In this document: positions 26,132-35,883 of the stretch, in pieces | How positions within the stretch are numbered: position 1 is the first letter of the stretch | How the letters are laid out: each line of letters starts with the position of its first letter | Assembly (NCBI RefSeq): GCF_946151065.1 | Contig: NZ_CAMGZA010000002.1 | Coordinates: forward strand, 1-64,000 | Source of the DNA: Microbacterium sp. Marseille-Q6965 | GTDB lineage: Bacteria > Actinomycetota > Actinomycetes > Actinomycetales > Microbacteriaceae | DNA length: 64,000 bases | Direction: 5' to 3' | Position numbers and translations under genes: made by a program | Notes under the pieces: generated by a model | Seen by the model: the letters and a program-made list of their open reading frames with translations, nothing else | Told to the model about the DNA's origin: nothing | The model's database searches: none

Positions 26132-26916
26132 GCCCGGCGCTGCAGACGACGCTGCGCCGTCTTGCGGTGCTCGGCATCGCCTCCGTCATCGCGCTCGCCC
26201 TCTGGGCGTTGTTCCTGTGGGCGTTCGACATCAGCCCGCTCATCGGCAAGTACCCGTGGGACGTGCTGGCGTATCTCACGACCGTGGACGGCGCGGCCGA
26301 GCACCGCGCCCTGCTCTGGGACGGGCTGGGCATCACCGTGCGGGACGCCGGCGTGGGTTACGTCGTCGGCCTGGCGTTCGCGTTCGCGCTTGCCGTGCTG
26401 TTCAGCGTGTCGCCGGTGCTGGAGCGCATCGTCATGCCGACCGCGATGGTGCTGCGCTCGATCCCGCTCATCGTGCTGACCCCGTTGATCACGCTCATCT
26501 TCGGCATCGGGCTGTCGGGCGTGACGGCGATCGTCCTGCTCGTCGTGTTCCTGCCCTCGCTGGCGAACATCCTCTATGGCCTGCGCTCGGTCTCGGCCGA
26601 GCAGCGCGACCTCGTGCAGGCTTACGGCGGCAATGCCTGGACCCTGCTGCGCAAGGTCGCCCTGCCCACGGCCGTCCCGGCCGCGCTCGCCTCCGCACGG
26701 ATCGCGATCCCCGCGGCCATGACGGGAGCGATGATCGGCGAGTGGCTGTCGACGGGCGAGGGCCTGGGCGGCTCGATCTCGCGTGCCGCGGGCAGCTTCG
26801 ACTACGGGCACATGTGGGCGGCGGCCGTGGCGATCACGGCGGTGACGATGATCGCGTACGCGGTGGTCAGCATCGTCGACGCCCTCGTCGTGGATCGGCT
26901 GGGGGCGCGGGCGTGA
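26128..26916 (+). CDS. ABC transporter permease 2 (BPD-type, SsuC-like)
   Basis: A 262-residue permease with about six membrane segments and the coupling motif DLVQAYGGNAWTLLRKVALP. Similar to but clearly diverged from permease 1, so the channel is a heterodimer. The GTG start overlaps the previous stop by 4 nt (GTGA), and its own stop overlaps the deacylase GTG by 4 nt. Confidence 0.9.
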   Translation: MSPALQTTLRRLAVLGIASVIALALWALFLWAFDISPLIGKYPWDVLAYLTTVDGAAEHRALLWDGLGITVRDAGVGYVVGLAFAFALAVLFSVSPVLERIVMPTAMVLRSIPLIVLTPLITLIFGIGLSGVTAIVLLVVFLPSLANILYGLRSVSAEQRDLVQAYGGNAWTLLRKVALPTAVPAALASARIAIPAAMTGAMIGEWLSTGEGLGGSISRAAGSFDYGHMWAAAVAITAVTMIAYAVVSIVDALVVDRLGARA

Positions 26917-28520
26917 GACCCGAGGCGGTCGTCATCCGCGGCGGCACCGTCTACGACGGCTCGGGTGCCCCGGGTGTCGAGGCGGATGTCGTCGTGCGCG
27001 GCGATCGCATCGCGGCCGTCGGCCCGGGCGCCGGCGATGCCGTGGCGGGCGCCCGGGTGATCGACGCGACCGGCCGTGCGGTGGCGCCGGGGTTCATCGA
27101 CATCCACACCCACTCGGACGTGGTGCCGTTCATGCGGGAGCCGCAGCCCTTCAAGGTCCTGCAGGGGGTGACCACCGAGGTGGTGGGCAACTGCGGCAAC
27201 TCGGCGGCCCCGCTCGTCGACGACGACGCGGTACGCGCGCACCGTCCGATGTCGTCCACCGACGCGGCGGGCGTGTCGTCCTGGCCGCGCGACCTGGCCG
27301 GGTATCTCGATGCGGCCGAGGCGGCGGGACCGACGAACCACCTCGCGTCGCTCGTCGGTCATCACACGCTGCGGATCAGCGCGAACGGCATGGACGAGCG
27401 TCTGCGGCCGGGGGCGCTGCAACGCATGGTGGAGCTCGCCGACGAGGCGTTCGCCCAGGGGGCCTTCGGGCTGTCGACGGGTCTGCTCTACGCGCCGGGC
27501 TCGTATGCCGACGAGGCGGAGGTCGAGGCGCTGGTCGCGGTGGCGGCACGCTGGCAGCGCGTGTACACGACGCACATGCGCGACGAGGGCGACGGCCTCT
27601 CGGGCGCCCTCGCCGAGGCGATCGGCGTCGCGCGGCGCACGGGCGCCCGCCTGCAGATCTCGCACTGCAAGGCCGCCGGGCGGCGCAATGCCGGACGTGG
27701 GGCCGAGCTGCTCGAGACGATGCGCCGTGCGCGCGCGGAGGGCGTCGACGTGTTCGGCGACCAGTACCCCTACACGACGGGTGAGAGCTTCCTCACCGCG
27801 CTGCTGCCGGCGTCCGCTCAGGCGGGCGGACGGGACGCGCTGCGGGAGCGGCTGGCCGACCCCCAGACGCGCGCCCAGCTGCTCGCCCAGGCCGAGCGCG
27901 GCGGTGCTGGCAGCGGTGCGTGGCACCAGACGACGCCCGAGGGCATCAGCATCAGCATGCATCGCGACACGAGCCTTCTCGGGCGCACGCTGGCGGAGTT
28001 GGCGGCGGCGTCGGGCCGCGCGCCGTTCGACGAGCTGGCCCGCCTGATCACGGCCGACCCGGCGGCGATGATGGTCTACGAGCTCATGGACGAGGGGGAT
28101 GTGCGGCGGATCCTCGCGGACCCGCTCATCGCGATCGGCTCGGACAACTCGGTGCCCGTGGGCAACGCCCACCAGCGCGGCTGGGGCTGCTTCCCGCGCG
28201 TGCTCGGCGAGTACGTGCGCGAGCGCGGGTTGCTCGAGCTCGGGGAGGCCGTTCGCCGCATGACGAGCCTGCCGGCGCGGATCATCGGGCTTCCGGGGCG
28301 CGGGCACCTGCGCGCGGGCGCGATCGCGGACGTGGTGGTGTTCGACCCTCGCACGGTCGGGCATCGTGGCAGCCCGGCCCGGCCATGGGTCACACCGGAC
28401 GGGATCGTCGCCACGCTGCTGGCGGGGCGCCCGGTCGTGGAGGACGGCGAGTTCACGGGCGAGCGCGCCGGGCGGGTGCTGCGTGCGGGCATGCCCGAGC
28501 CGGCGGGAAGCGGGCGATGA
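26913..28520 (+). CDS. N-acyl-D-amino-acid deacylase (D-aminoacylase family)
   Basis: A 535-residue amidohydrolase-superfamily enzyme. Metal-binding His65 and His67 (GFIDIHTHSD) are visible, with VTTEVVGNCGNS (the conserved Cys region), LVGHHTLR, THMRDEGD and a late metal-binding Asp in AIGSDNSVPVG. These are typical of D-aminoacylases, which remove the acyl group from N-acyl-D-amino acids. Relatives also include D-glutamate/aspartate and dihydroorotase-like deacylases, so the exact substrate is open. It is translationally coupled to the permease upstream and the PLP enzyme downstream, implying that the importer supplies its substrate. Confidence 0.87.
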   Translation: MRPEAVVIRGGTVYDGSGAPGVEADVVVRGDRIAAVGPGAGDAVAGARVIDATGRAVAPGFIDIHTHSDVVPFMREPQPFKVLQGVTTEVVGNCGNSAAPLVDDDAVRAHRPMSSTDAAGVSSWPRDLAGYLDAAEAAGPTNHLASLVGHHTLRISANGMDERLRPGALQRMVELADEAFAQGAFGLSTGLLYAPGSYADEAEVEALVAVAARWQRVYTTHMRDEGDGLSGALAEAIGVARRTGARLQISHCKAAGRRNAGRGAELLETMRRARAEGVDVFGDQYPYTTGESFLTALLPASAQAGGRDALRERLADPQTRAQLLAQAERGGAGSGAWHQTTPEGISISMHRDTSLLGRTLAELAAASGRAPFDELARLITADPAAMMVYELMDEGDVRRILADPLIAIGSDNSVPVGNAHQRGWGCFPRVLGEYVRERGLLELGEAVRRMTSLPARIIGLPGRGHLRAGAIADVVVFDPRTVGHRGSPARPWVTPDGIVATLLAGRPVVEDGEFTGERAGRVLRAGMPEPAGSGR

Positions 28521-29749
28521 TGAACGCGGCCCACCCCAGCGCAGCAGCCGCCCCGTACGATGCCCGTGAGCGGATCCTGCCGGAGCTGGTCGCCCACGAG
28601 CCCGCGCTCGCGAACAACGAACGTGTGCTCGCGGCCTTCGTGCGCGAGGCCGGCCTCGTGCACGCCCCGCACGCGAAGACCCACATGTCGCCCGAGCTCG
28701 TCGCGCGGCAGATGTCCGGCCACGGCCCCGACACCGCCGTGTGGGGTTTCACGGTCGCCACGCCGAGGCAGGCGATGACACTCGCCGCCTGGGGCGTTCC
28801 CCGCATCCTGCACGCCAACCTTCTCGTGGATCCGGCGGCGATCGCGTGGGTGGCCGAGACCTTCCTCGCCGACGCGGCCGCGCCGATGCGGTACGTGTGC
28901 CAGGCCGATTCCCTGGAGGCCGTCGCCCTGCTCGATGCCGAGCTGGCCAGGGCCCGCCCCGCGCGCCGGCTCGACGTGCTCGTGGAGATGGGCTTCCCCG
29001 GCGGCCGTACCGGCGCGCGCACGGTGGACGCCGCTCTCGAGGTCGGCTGGGCCATCGCGCGCACCGAAACGCTGCGCTGGGCGGGCGTGACGGCGTTCGA
29101 GGGTCTGATGCCGACGGGCGTGGACCCGGACGGGTTCCCGCGCGGTGCGGTCGCGCTGCTCGCGGGCCTGCGTGAGCTCGTCGCTCGCGGCCGCGCCGAC
29201 GGCTCGCTCGGCGTCGCCCCCATCGTCTCGGCGGGCGGCAGCTCGTACCCCGACCTCATCGCCGCCGAGCTCGGGACGCGGCGTCCCGACGGCGGCGCGC
29301 GGTGGGGCGAGCCGGTCACGGTGGTGCTGCGCTCCGGATGCGCCCACATCCATGACCACGGGGTGTACGAGCGCACCTCTCCCTTCGGTGCCGCGCGCGG
29401 CGACGACACGCTCCTGCCCGCGCTCGAGCTGCGCGCCCGGGTGCTGTCGGCGCCCGAGCCGGGCCGGGTGATCCTCGGTTTCGGCCGGCGCGAGGCTCCG
29501 ACCGACGACCGGTTCCCCGTTGTGCTCGGTGTGCTGGGCGAGCCGGGCGCGGATGTCTCGGGCTGGGTGGTCGAGGCCGTCAACGACCATCACGCCTTCG
29601 TCGCCGTGCCCACCGGTTCCGTGCCTGCCCCGGGGACGGTGATCCGCCTGGGCGTCAGTCACCCCTGCGGCGCCTTCGACCGGTGGCGCACGATCCCGGT
29701 GCTCGATGCCGGCGGTGCCGTGATCGGGCGGTTGACCACAGACCTCTGA
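28517..29749 (+). CDS. D-threonine aldolase / D-serine dehydratase-like PLP enzyme (divergent)
   Basis: A 410-residue fold-type III (alanine racemase-like) PLP protein. The PLP lysine is probably Lys54 in PHAKTH. The C-terminal LGVSHPCGAFDRW (His382, Cys384) matches the HxC metal site of D-serine dehydratases and D-threonine aldolases. The usual N-terminal TPALVLDLDAL segment is replaced by a diverged sequence and the usual KTHK is KTHM, so this is an unusual subfamily. It would act on the free D-amino acid released by the upstream deacylase. Start ATG 28517 overlaps the deacylase stop; a second ATG follows directly. Confidence 0.78.
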   Translation: MMNAAHPSAAAAPYDARERILPELVAHEPALANNERVLAAFVREAGLVHAPHAKTHMSPELVARQMSGHGPDTAVWGFTVATPRQAMTLAAWGVPRILHANLLVDPAAIAWVAETFLADAAAPMRYVCQADSLEAVALLDAELARARPARRLDVLVEMGFPGGRTGARTVDAALEVGWAIARTETLRWAGVTAFEGLMPTGVDPDGFPRGAVALLAGLRELVARGRADGSLGVAPIVSAGGSSYPDLIAAELGTRRPDGGARWGEPVTVVLRSGCAHIHDHGVYERTSPFGAARGDDTLLPALELRARVLSAPEPGRVILGFGRREAPTDDRFPVVLGVLGEPGADVSGWVVEAVNDHHAFVAVPTGSVPAPGTVIRLGVSHPCGAFDRWRTIPVLDAGGAVIGRLTTDL

Positions 29750-29808
29750 GCGCCGCTGTCTGCGGCGACGATGGATCCGCCCAGACGGGCGACGGAAAGG
29801 ACGTGAAC

Positions 29809-31011
29809 GTGACCGATGCGCTGATCGGGCGACTCTGGGACGGCCGGACGGATCGAGGCGTCGTCCGTCTCGAATGGGACGGCGACGGGATCGTCGCCGT
29901 CGCCGAGGAGGCGGGCGCCTCGACGGCCGAGCCGGGGTTGAGCATCATTCCGGGACTGATCGACACCCACGTGCACCTCGGTTCGCACGCGCGGGGCGCC
30001 GCCGCCGATCCGATGACGTGGCCGCTCGTGACGCCCGCCGCCGAGCGTTCGCTGCACATCGCCGCGAACGCGCTCGCCTGTGCGCGCGGTGGCGTCACGA
30101 CCGTGCGGGACCTCGCCGCCGACGGTGTGCAGATGGCGGTTGCGCGCGCGTTCGACGAGGGCGTCCTCGCCGGCCCGCGCGTGCGCACCCACGGTCAGGT
30201 CGGCATGACCGCGGGGCACGGCGACCTGTTCGTGCCGCCGCGCTACCCGCATCGCGATCCCGTGGCCGACAGCCCCGACGAGTGCCGCAAGCTCGTGCGC
30301 ACGTGGGCGCGGGAAGGCGCCGACGGCGTGAAGATCTACACGTCGGGCGGCGTGCTGTCGATGGGCGACAAGGTGGGCTGGCGCAACCAGACGCGCGAGG
30401 AGATCCGCACGACCGTCGACGAGGCGCACGCCCTGTCGATGCTCGTGGCGGCGCACACCCACACGGCCGAGGGCGTCGACATCGCCCTCGAGGAGGGCGT
30501 CGACTCCATCGAGCACGGCACCGGGATCGAGGAGAGGCATTGGGAGGTGCTGCTCGAACGGAACCTGCCCGTCGCCCCAACCCTGCTCATCAACGACCTC
30601 ATCGCGCAGGGGCACGGCGGCGTGCCCGAGGAGGCGCGGCGAAAGGCGCGCGAGGTGATCGAGGTGCGCGACCGGCAGTTCGCCGGCGCCGGCCGCGCCG
30701 GCGTGCGGTTCGTGCTCGGCACCGATGCGTCCGGCCGCTTCGTCGGGTTCGGCGACCAGATGGCCGAGGTGCGCCTGATGGCCGAGACGTTCGGGTGGAG
30801 CGCGGAACGCGCGCTTGCGTCGGCGACGTCGGACGCCGCTGACGCGATCGGACTGGGCGACACGGTCGGCACGATCGCCCCCGGCTTCGGCGCGGACTTC
30901 GTGGTCGTGCGGGGGCGTCCGTGGCAGAGGATCGACGAGCTGCGCCGCGAGGGCATCGTCGCGGTGGTCTCGCGCGGCCGCGTGCTGCACGGCGAGCTGC
31001 CGCGCGCCTGA
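29809..31011 (+). CDS. Metal-dependent amidohydrolase (prolidase / Xaa-dipeptidase-like)
   Basis: A 400-residue amidohydrolase with a binuclear-type site: His54 and His56 (GLIDTHVHL), probable carboxylated Lys175 (GVKIYTSGG), His216/His218 region (AAHTHTAEG), His236 (SIEHGTG) and Asp306 (LGTDASG). The arrangement fits the imidazolonepropionase/prolidase-like clade that cleaves N-acyl or dipeptide substrates. The GTG at 29809 has AAAGGA 7 nt upstream and is preferred over the GTG at 29803. It sits 59 nt after the PLP enzyme and ends the operon before a terminator. A second hydrolase suggests more than one N-linked substrate. Confidence 0.85.
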   Translation: MTDALIGRLWDGRTDRGVVRLEWDGDGIVAVAEEAGASTAEPGLSIIPGLIDTHVHLGSHARGAAADPMTWPLVTPAAERSLHIAANALACARGGVTTVRDLAADGVQMAVARAFDEGVLAGPRVRTHGQVGMTAGHGDLFVPPRYPHRDPVADSPDECRKLVRTWAREGADGVKIYTSGGVLSMGDKVGWRNQTREEIRTTVDEAHALSMLVAAHTHTAEGVDIALEEGVDSIEHGTGIEERHWEVLLERNLPVAPTLLINDLIAQGHGGVPEEARRKAREVIEVRDRQFAGAGRAGVRFVLGTDASGRFVGFGDQMAEVRLMAETFGWSAERALASATSDAADAIGLGDTVGTIAPGFGADFVVVRGRPWQRIDELRREGIVAVVSRGRVLHGELPRA

Positions 31012-31027
31012 GTCCCTCGACCGCGCC

Positions 31028-31059
31028 ACGAGCCGTCGCCCTCCGGGGCGGCGGCTCGT
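31028..31059 (+). terminator. Intrinsic terminator after amidohydrolase
   Basis: A 14-bp stem with one T-G wobble and loop TCCG lies 16 nt after the stop, followed by TTCTCATTCC. It closes the importer/deacylase operon and separates it from the rhamnose importer. Confidence 0.75.
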
Positions 31060-31106
31060 TCTCATTCCGTTGCGCACACGGGCTGCGGATCGCGGTACGA
31101 TCCGAC

Positions 31107-31118
31107 TGAACCGTTTCA
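31107..31118. promoter_or_regulatory. LacI-type operator TGAACCGTTTCA
   Basis: Near-perfect 12-bp palindrome of the same type as those at 42459, 52621 and 52732. A TACGAT -10 candidate lies at 31096-31101, so a bound repressor would block initiation of the rhamnose importer operon. Confidence 0.65.
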
Positions 31119-31154
31119 ACGACGACGGTCCGACCTCAGCGAAGAGGAGCCACC

Positions 31155-32681
31155 GTGAGCGCCGCCCCCGCCGGAATCGACGCCGAGCCGCTGCTGCGCC
31201 TGCGCGACGTCACCAAGACGTTCGGCGCGGTCGTCGCGCTGCGCTCCGGGAGCATCGACCTGCACGCCGGGTCCATCCACGCCCTGATCGGGGAGAACGG
31301 CGCGGGCAAGTCGACGCTCGTCAAGATCATCGCCGGCGTGCATCGCCGCGACTCGGGGGAGGTGCTCCTCGACGCCGAGGAGGTGGACTTCTCGAGCACG
31401 GCGCAGTCGAAGGCCGCCGGCATCGCGGTGATCTATCAGGAACCCACGCTGTTCCCCGACCTCTCGGTCGTCGAGAACATCTTCATGGGGCGCCAGCCCA
31501 CCGGCGCGCTCGGTCGCATCGACCGCCGTGCCATGCGCGACGAGGCCCTGCGGATCTTCGAGCGGCTCGGGGTGCGCATCGATCCGGATCGCGTCACCGA
31601 CGGCCTCTCGATCGCCGATCAGCAGCTCATCGAGATCGCCAAGGCGATCTCGCTCGACGCCCGGGTGCTCATCATGGACGAGCCCACGGCGGCGCTCTCG
31701 GGCGTCGAGGTGGAGCGGCTGTTCCAGGTGGCGCGCAGCCTGCGCGATGAGGGACGCGCGATCATGTTCATCTCACACCGATTCGATGAGGTGTTCGCGC
31801 TCTGCGACACGGTCACCGTGATGCGCGATGGCGCCTATGTGGCGACGACCGCCATCGCCGACACCTCGGCCGACGCCCTCGTGCGCCAAATGGTGGGGCG
31901 CGACGTGGCGGAGCTGTTCCCGAAGCTCCCCGCCGAGATCGGGGACGTCGTCTTGCGGGTCGACGGGCTCACACGAGCGGGGGTGTTCCGCGACGTGTCG
32001 CTCGAGGTGCGAGCGGGCGAGATCGTCGGCCTCGCGGGCCTCGTGGGCGCGGGGCGCAGCGAGGTGGCGCGGGCGATCTTCGGTGTCGACCCGTACGACT
32101 CCGGCACGGTCACCGTGCACGGCAGGCGACTGCCGCCGGGCGAACCGCGGATCGCGGCCGAGCGGGGGCTCGCCCTCGTGCCCGAGGACCGGCGCCGGCA
32201 GGGGCTCGTGCTCGACCAGAGCGTCACCCGCAACATCGCGCTCACCATCCGCGGCGCGCTCGCGCGGGCGGGTCTGCTGCGCGAGCGCGCGGAGGCCGAC
32301 GCCGCGCGGCGCTGGGCGAGCCGCCTGGCGGTGAAGACCGGCGCGCTCGATACCGAGGCGGGCACGCTCTCCGGAGGCAACCAGCAGAAGGTCGTGCTGG
32401 CGAAGTGGCTGGCCACCGAGCCGACCGTCCTCCTCATCGACGAACCGACCCGTGGGATCGACGTGGGCACGAAGTCGGAGGTGCACCGGCTGCTGTCCGA
32501 GCTGGCGCAGAAGGGGATGGCCGTGCTCATGATCTCGTCGGAGCTGCCGGAGGTGCTCGGAATGGCCGATCGCGTGCTCGTCATGCGCGAGGGGCGCCTC
32601 ACGGGGGAGTTCGTGCGCGAGGAGGCCACCCCGGAGGCCGTGATGCACGCCGCGACCGTGAACGCGGAGCTCGTCGGATGA
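31155..32681 (+). CDS. L-rhamnose-type ABC importer, double ATPase (RhaT-like)
   Basis: A 508-residue tandem ATPase of the ribose/rhamnose (CUT2) class. The first domain has Walker [10 protein letters not shown] at 46-54 and [14 protein letters not shown]. The second has the degenerate P-loop [16 protein letters not shown] and the signature [16 protein letters not shown], typical of CUT2 proteins. It has a GAAGAGGAG ribosome-binding site before GTG 31155. The importer is assigned to rhamnose because of gene order, a shared operator and the convergent rha operon. It overlaps the first permease by 4 nt. Confidence 0.85.
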   Translation: MSAAPAGIDAEPLLRLRDVTKTFGAVVALRSGSIDLHAGSIHALIGENGAGKSTLVKIIAGVHRRDSGEVLLDAEEVDFSSTAQSKAAGIAVIYQEPTLFPDLSVVENIFMGRQPTGALGRIDRRAMRDEALRIFERLGVRIDPDRVTDGLSIADQQLIEIAKAISLDARVLIMDEPTAALSGVEVERLFQVARSLRDEGRAIMFISHRFDEVFALCDTVTVMRDGAYVATTAIADTSADALVRQMVGRDVAELFPKLPAEIGDVVLRVDGLTRAGVFRDVSLEVRAGEIVGLAGLVGAGRSEVARAIFGVDPYDSGTVTVHGRRLPPGEPRIAAERGLALVPEDRRRQGLVLDQSVTRNIALTIRGALARAGLLRERAEADAARRWASRLAVKTGALDTEAGTLSGGNQQKVVLAKWLATEPTVLLIDEPTRGIDVGTKSEVHRLLSELAQKGMAVLMISSELPEVLGMADRVLVMREGRLTGEFVREEATPEAVMHAATVNAELVG

Positions 32682-33688
32682 GCGGCGCGCTCGGCCGCGT
32701 GCTGGCCGCCCGGGAGACGGGCATCCTCATCGCGCTCGTCGTCATCGTCGTCGTCGCCGCCAGCATCAACCCGCGCTTCGTGACCTCGGCCGATGGCTGG
32801 CGCGACCTGCTGCTCACCCCGTCGCTCGTGCTGCTCGTGGCGGTCGGATCCGCGATCGTCATCATCACCCGCAGCGTCGACCTGTCGGTCGGCTCCGTCG
32901 TCGGTTTGACCGCCTACCTGACGGGCCGCCTGTTCATCGACGTGCCGGGCATCCCGTCCGTCGCCGTCTTCGCCGCCGGGGTGCTGCTGGGCGCACTCCT
33001 GGGTGCGGTCAACGGCGCGCTCGTGGCGTTCGCCAGGGTGCCCGCCCTCGTGATCACGCTGGGCACGATGTACATCTTCCGCGGCATCAACGTGGCCTGG
33101 GCGGGCAGCGACCGCATCAACGCGTCCGATCTGCCCCCCGGATTCCGCGACCTCGGCACGGGGTCGATCGGCGGCGGCGCCTTCGCCTCGGTCCCGTACC
33201 TGACCGTCATCGCCGTCCTCGTGCTGGCCGTGGCTGCGTGGTACCTGCGCAATATCCGTTCGGGGCGCGAGCTGTACGCCATCGGTTCCGACCCGGCCGC
33301 GGCGGAGCTCTACGGCCTTCCCGTGGCGCGGCGCGTGATCCTCGCCTTCGTGGCCTCGGGCGCCCTGGCCGGCTTCGCCGGGGTGCTCTACGCCGCCCGC
33401 TACGGCACCGTGGCCTCCAACGCCGGCAGCGGCTGGGAGCTGCAGGCCATCGGCGCGGCCGTGATCGGCGGGGTCGCGATCGCCGGCGGCGTCGGAACCG
33501 TGTGGGGCGCGGCGATCGGTGCCTTCCTGCTGCTCACCATCAACCGCGCGCTGCCGATCATCGGCATCGACGACTTCTGGCAGCAGGCGGTCGTCGGCGC
33601 GCTCATCCTCGGGGCCATCGTGCTCGACCGCGTGCTGGCGGCGCGCCGCCATCGACGGCGCGTCGCCGAGAGGGAGGAGCACCGATGA
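32678..33688 (+). CDS. CUT2 permease 1 of the rhamnose-type importer (RhaP-like)
   Basis: A 336-residue membrane permease with about nine to ten hydrophobic segments. [19 protein letters not shown] and [17 protein letters not shown] are hallmarks of ribose/rhamnose-type (BPD_transp_2) permeases. It overlaps the ATPase gene and the second permease gene by 4 nt each. Confidence 0.86.
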   Translation: MSGALGRVLAARETGILIALVVIVVVAASINPRFVTSADGWRDLLLTPSLVLLVAVGSAIVIITRSVDLSVGSVVGLTAYLTGRLFIDVPGIPSVAVFAAGVLLGALLGAVNGALVAFARVPALVITLGTMYIFRGINVAWAGSDRINASDLPPGFRDLGTGSIGGGAFASVPYLTVIAVLVLAVAAWYLRNIRSGRELYAIGSDPAAAELYGLPVARRVILAFVASGALAGFAGVLYAARYGTVASNAGSGWELQAIGAAVIGGVAIAGGVGTVWGAAIGAFLLLTINRALPIIGIDDFWQQAVVGALILGAIVLDRVLAARRHRRRVAEREEHR

Positions 33689-34764
33689 CCACCACGCTCG
33701 TCTCGACGGCGACACCTGCGCACGGCCGTCCGCTGTGGCGCCGGTGGCTTCTCACGCGCGAGGCCGCCGTCCTCGGGCTGCTCGTGCTCGTCGTGGTGGC
33801 GGCCTACACCACCGTGCCGAACTTCGGCAGCCCCCTCACCCTCACCTACCTGCTCCGCGACACCGCGCCGATCCTGCTCATCGCCCTGCCGATGACGCTC
33901 ATCATCATCACCGAGGAGATCGATCTCTCCGTCGCGAGCGTCCTCGGGCTCGCCAGCGTGCTCACCGGCGTGCTGTCCGCGGCCGGCATGCCCTTCGCGC
34001 TCGCCGCGCTGCTGGCGGTCCTCGCGGGCGCCGTGGCGGGCGCGATCAACGGGTTCTTCGTCACGGTCGTCGGCCTGCCCTCGCTCGCCGTCACGATCGG
34101 CACGCTCGCGCTCTTCCGAGGCATCGCTGTCGGCCTTCTCGGCACGACGGCCATCACGGAGTTCCCCGAGTTCTGGACGGACCTGGCGCGTTCCACGATC
34201 CCCGGCACGCCCATCCCCAGCATCATGATCCCGTTCGTCGTGCTCGCGGCCGCCTTCGCCGTGCTGCTGCACGCCACGCCGTTCGGGCGCTCGCTCTACG
34301 CGATCGGGCTCAACAAGGAGGCGGCGCACTTCTCGGGCATCGACGTCGCGCGGTCCAAGTTCGTGCTGTTCGTGATGTCCGGCGCGATGGCCGCCTTCGC
34401 CGGCGTCTACTTCACCCTGCTGTACAGCAACGCCCGCGGTGACAACGCCACCGGCCTGGAGCTGCAGATCATCGCGGCCGTACTGCTGGGCGGGGTGTCG
34501 ATCTTCGGTGGCCGCGGCGCCATCCAGGGCGTCATCGGGGGCGTGCTGCTCATCGGTGCACTCGGCAGCGCGCTGCGCCTGGCCAACGTCGGCAGCGACA
34601 TCATCCAGGTGATCACCGGCGTGCTCCTCATCCTCTCGGTCGTCTCGGCGAGCGTGCTGCGCTGGGCGCGCTCGCGCAGGCAGGTGGCCATCGGCCGGCG
34701 GCGGCAGGCCGCCGCGCGCGCGGCTCTCGAGACGACACCGACGGGAACCACACACGTCCCGTAG
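33685..34764 (+). CDS. CUT2 permease 2 of the rhamnose-type importer (RhaQ-like)
   Basis: A 359-residue permease with ten or so hydrophobic segments. ITEEIDLSVASVLGLASVL and LPSLAVTIGTLALFRGIAV parallel the motifs of permease 1. The C-terminal 35 residues are basic and then Thr/Ala-rich. The pair of non-identical permeases matches RhaP/RhaQ systems. The GAGGAG before ATG 33685 is a good ribosome-binding site. Confidence 0.86.
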   Translation: MTTTLVSTATPAHGRPLWRRWLLTREAAVLGLLVLVVVAAYTTVPNFGSPLTLTYLLRDTAPILLIALPMTLIIITEEIDLSVASVLGLASVLTGVLSAAGMPFALAALLAVLAGAVAGAINGFFVTVVGLPSLAVTIGTLALFRGIAVGLLGTTAITEFPEFWTDLARSTIPGTPIPSIMIPFVVLAAAFAVLLHATPFGRSLYAIGLNKEAAHFSGIDVARSKFVLFVMSGAMAAFAGVYFTLLYSNARGDNATGLELQIIAAVLLGGVSIFGGRGAIQGVIGGVLLIGALGSALRLANVGSDIIQVITGVLLILSVVSASVLRWARSRRQVAIGRRRQAAARAALETTPTGTTHVP

Positions 34765-34792
34765 TCCGCGGGCACCAGGAAAGGAAACAACG

Positions 34793-35832
34793 ATGTTCGT
34801 TCTGGGTACCAGGAAGCGCGCCGCGCTGGGAGCCGCCGTGCTCCTCGGCTCGGTCGCGATGATCGTCACAGGCTGCGCCGCGGGCGGAGGCGGCGGGGAG
34901 GAGGCGGTCAGGGAGGCGAGGGCACGACCATCACCTTCCTGCCCAAGAACCTCGGCAACCCCTACTTCGACACCTCGAGCGCGGGCGGCCAGCGCGCGGC
35001 CGACGAACTCGGCGCCGTGTTCGACGAGATCGGCCCCAGCGAGGCCACGCCGACCTCGCAGGTCGAGTTCATCCAGACGGCCGCGCAGCAGGGCGTGAAC
35101 GCCCTCGTCGTGTCGGCCAACGATCCCAGCGCGATCTGTGATGCGCTGGACGAGGCCCGCTCGGCCGGAACGAAGATCGTCACGTTCGACTCCGACACCG
35201 AGCCGGAGTGCCGCGACCTGTTCATCAACCAGGCCGACGCGGAGGGGATCGCGCAGGTGCAGGTCGACCTGATCGCCGAGCAGATCGGCGGATCGGGCGA
35301 GATCGCGATCCTGTCGGCGGCCGCCAACGCCACCAACCAGAACGCGTGGATCGAGCTGATGCAGGCCGAACTGGAGCAGAACCACCCCGACATCGAGCTC
35401 GTCGACATCGTCTACGGCGACGACGACGACCAGACGTCGTTCGATCAGACGGCGGCTCTGCTGCAGACCCACCCCGACCTGAAGGGCATCGTCTCTCCCA
35501 CCACGGTCGGGATCGCGGCGGCGGCGCGATACCTGTCGACGTCGGAGTTCAAGGGTCAGGTCGCGCTGACGGGCCTCGGCACCCCGAACCAGATGCGCGA
35601 GTACGTCGAGGACGGCACCGTCACGGCGTTCGCGCTGTGGAACCCCGAGGATCTGGGCTACCTTGCGGCCTACGCCGCGCATGCCCTCGTCGCGGGCGAC
35701 ATCACCGGGGAGACGGGAGACACCTTCGACGCCGGTGATCTGGGCGAGTACGAGGTGGGCGAGGACGGCACCGTGCTGCTCGGCGAGCCGTTCGTCTTCG
35801 ACGAGTCGAACATCGGCGACTTCGACTTCTGA
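34793..35832 (+). pseudogene. Rhamnose-type substrate-binding lipoprotein, frameshifted (RhaS-like)
   Basis: The ATG at 34793 (ribosome-binding site AGGAAAGGAAAC) encodes a signal peptide with lipobox VTGC and a Gly-rich linker. The mature domain (TITFLPKNLGNPYFD onwards to FDESNIGDFDF) is in a different frame, open to 35832. The break is in the G-rich tract at about 34880-34912. Adding one G restores a single frame of about 345 residues with an all-Gly/Gln linker. The mature part is a normal periplasmic-binding-protein fold (AISANDP-like VVSANDPSAICDAL, FDSDTEPECRDLFINQ). It is either a sequencing error in the homopolymer-like tract or a true mutation that would disable the importer. Confidence 0.85.
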
Positions 35833-35841
35833 CCGGTGCGC

Positions 35842-35879
35842 GAACGGGCCGGTCGTTCCTCGGAACGGCCGGCCCGTTC
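35842..35879. terminator. 18-bp bidirectional terminator between rhaS and lldD
   Basis: An 18-bp stem with one T-G wobble and a 2-nt loop (35860-35861) fills the gap between the convergent binding-protein and lldD genes. It is almost perfectly symmetric, so it can act on both strands. Confidence 0.8.
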
Positions 35880-35883
35880 CGCG

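Noticed and set aside
34793..35098. A separate 101-residue lipoprotein gene upstream of a short binding-protein gene
   Set aside because: After the Gly-rich linker this frame becomes Arg/Ser/Pro-rich shadow sequence, and the binding-protein domain is in the next frame without its own start or signal; a single frameshifted gene explains both.
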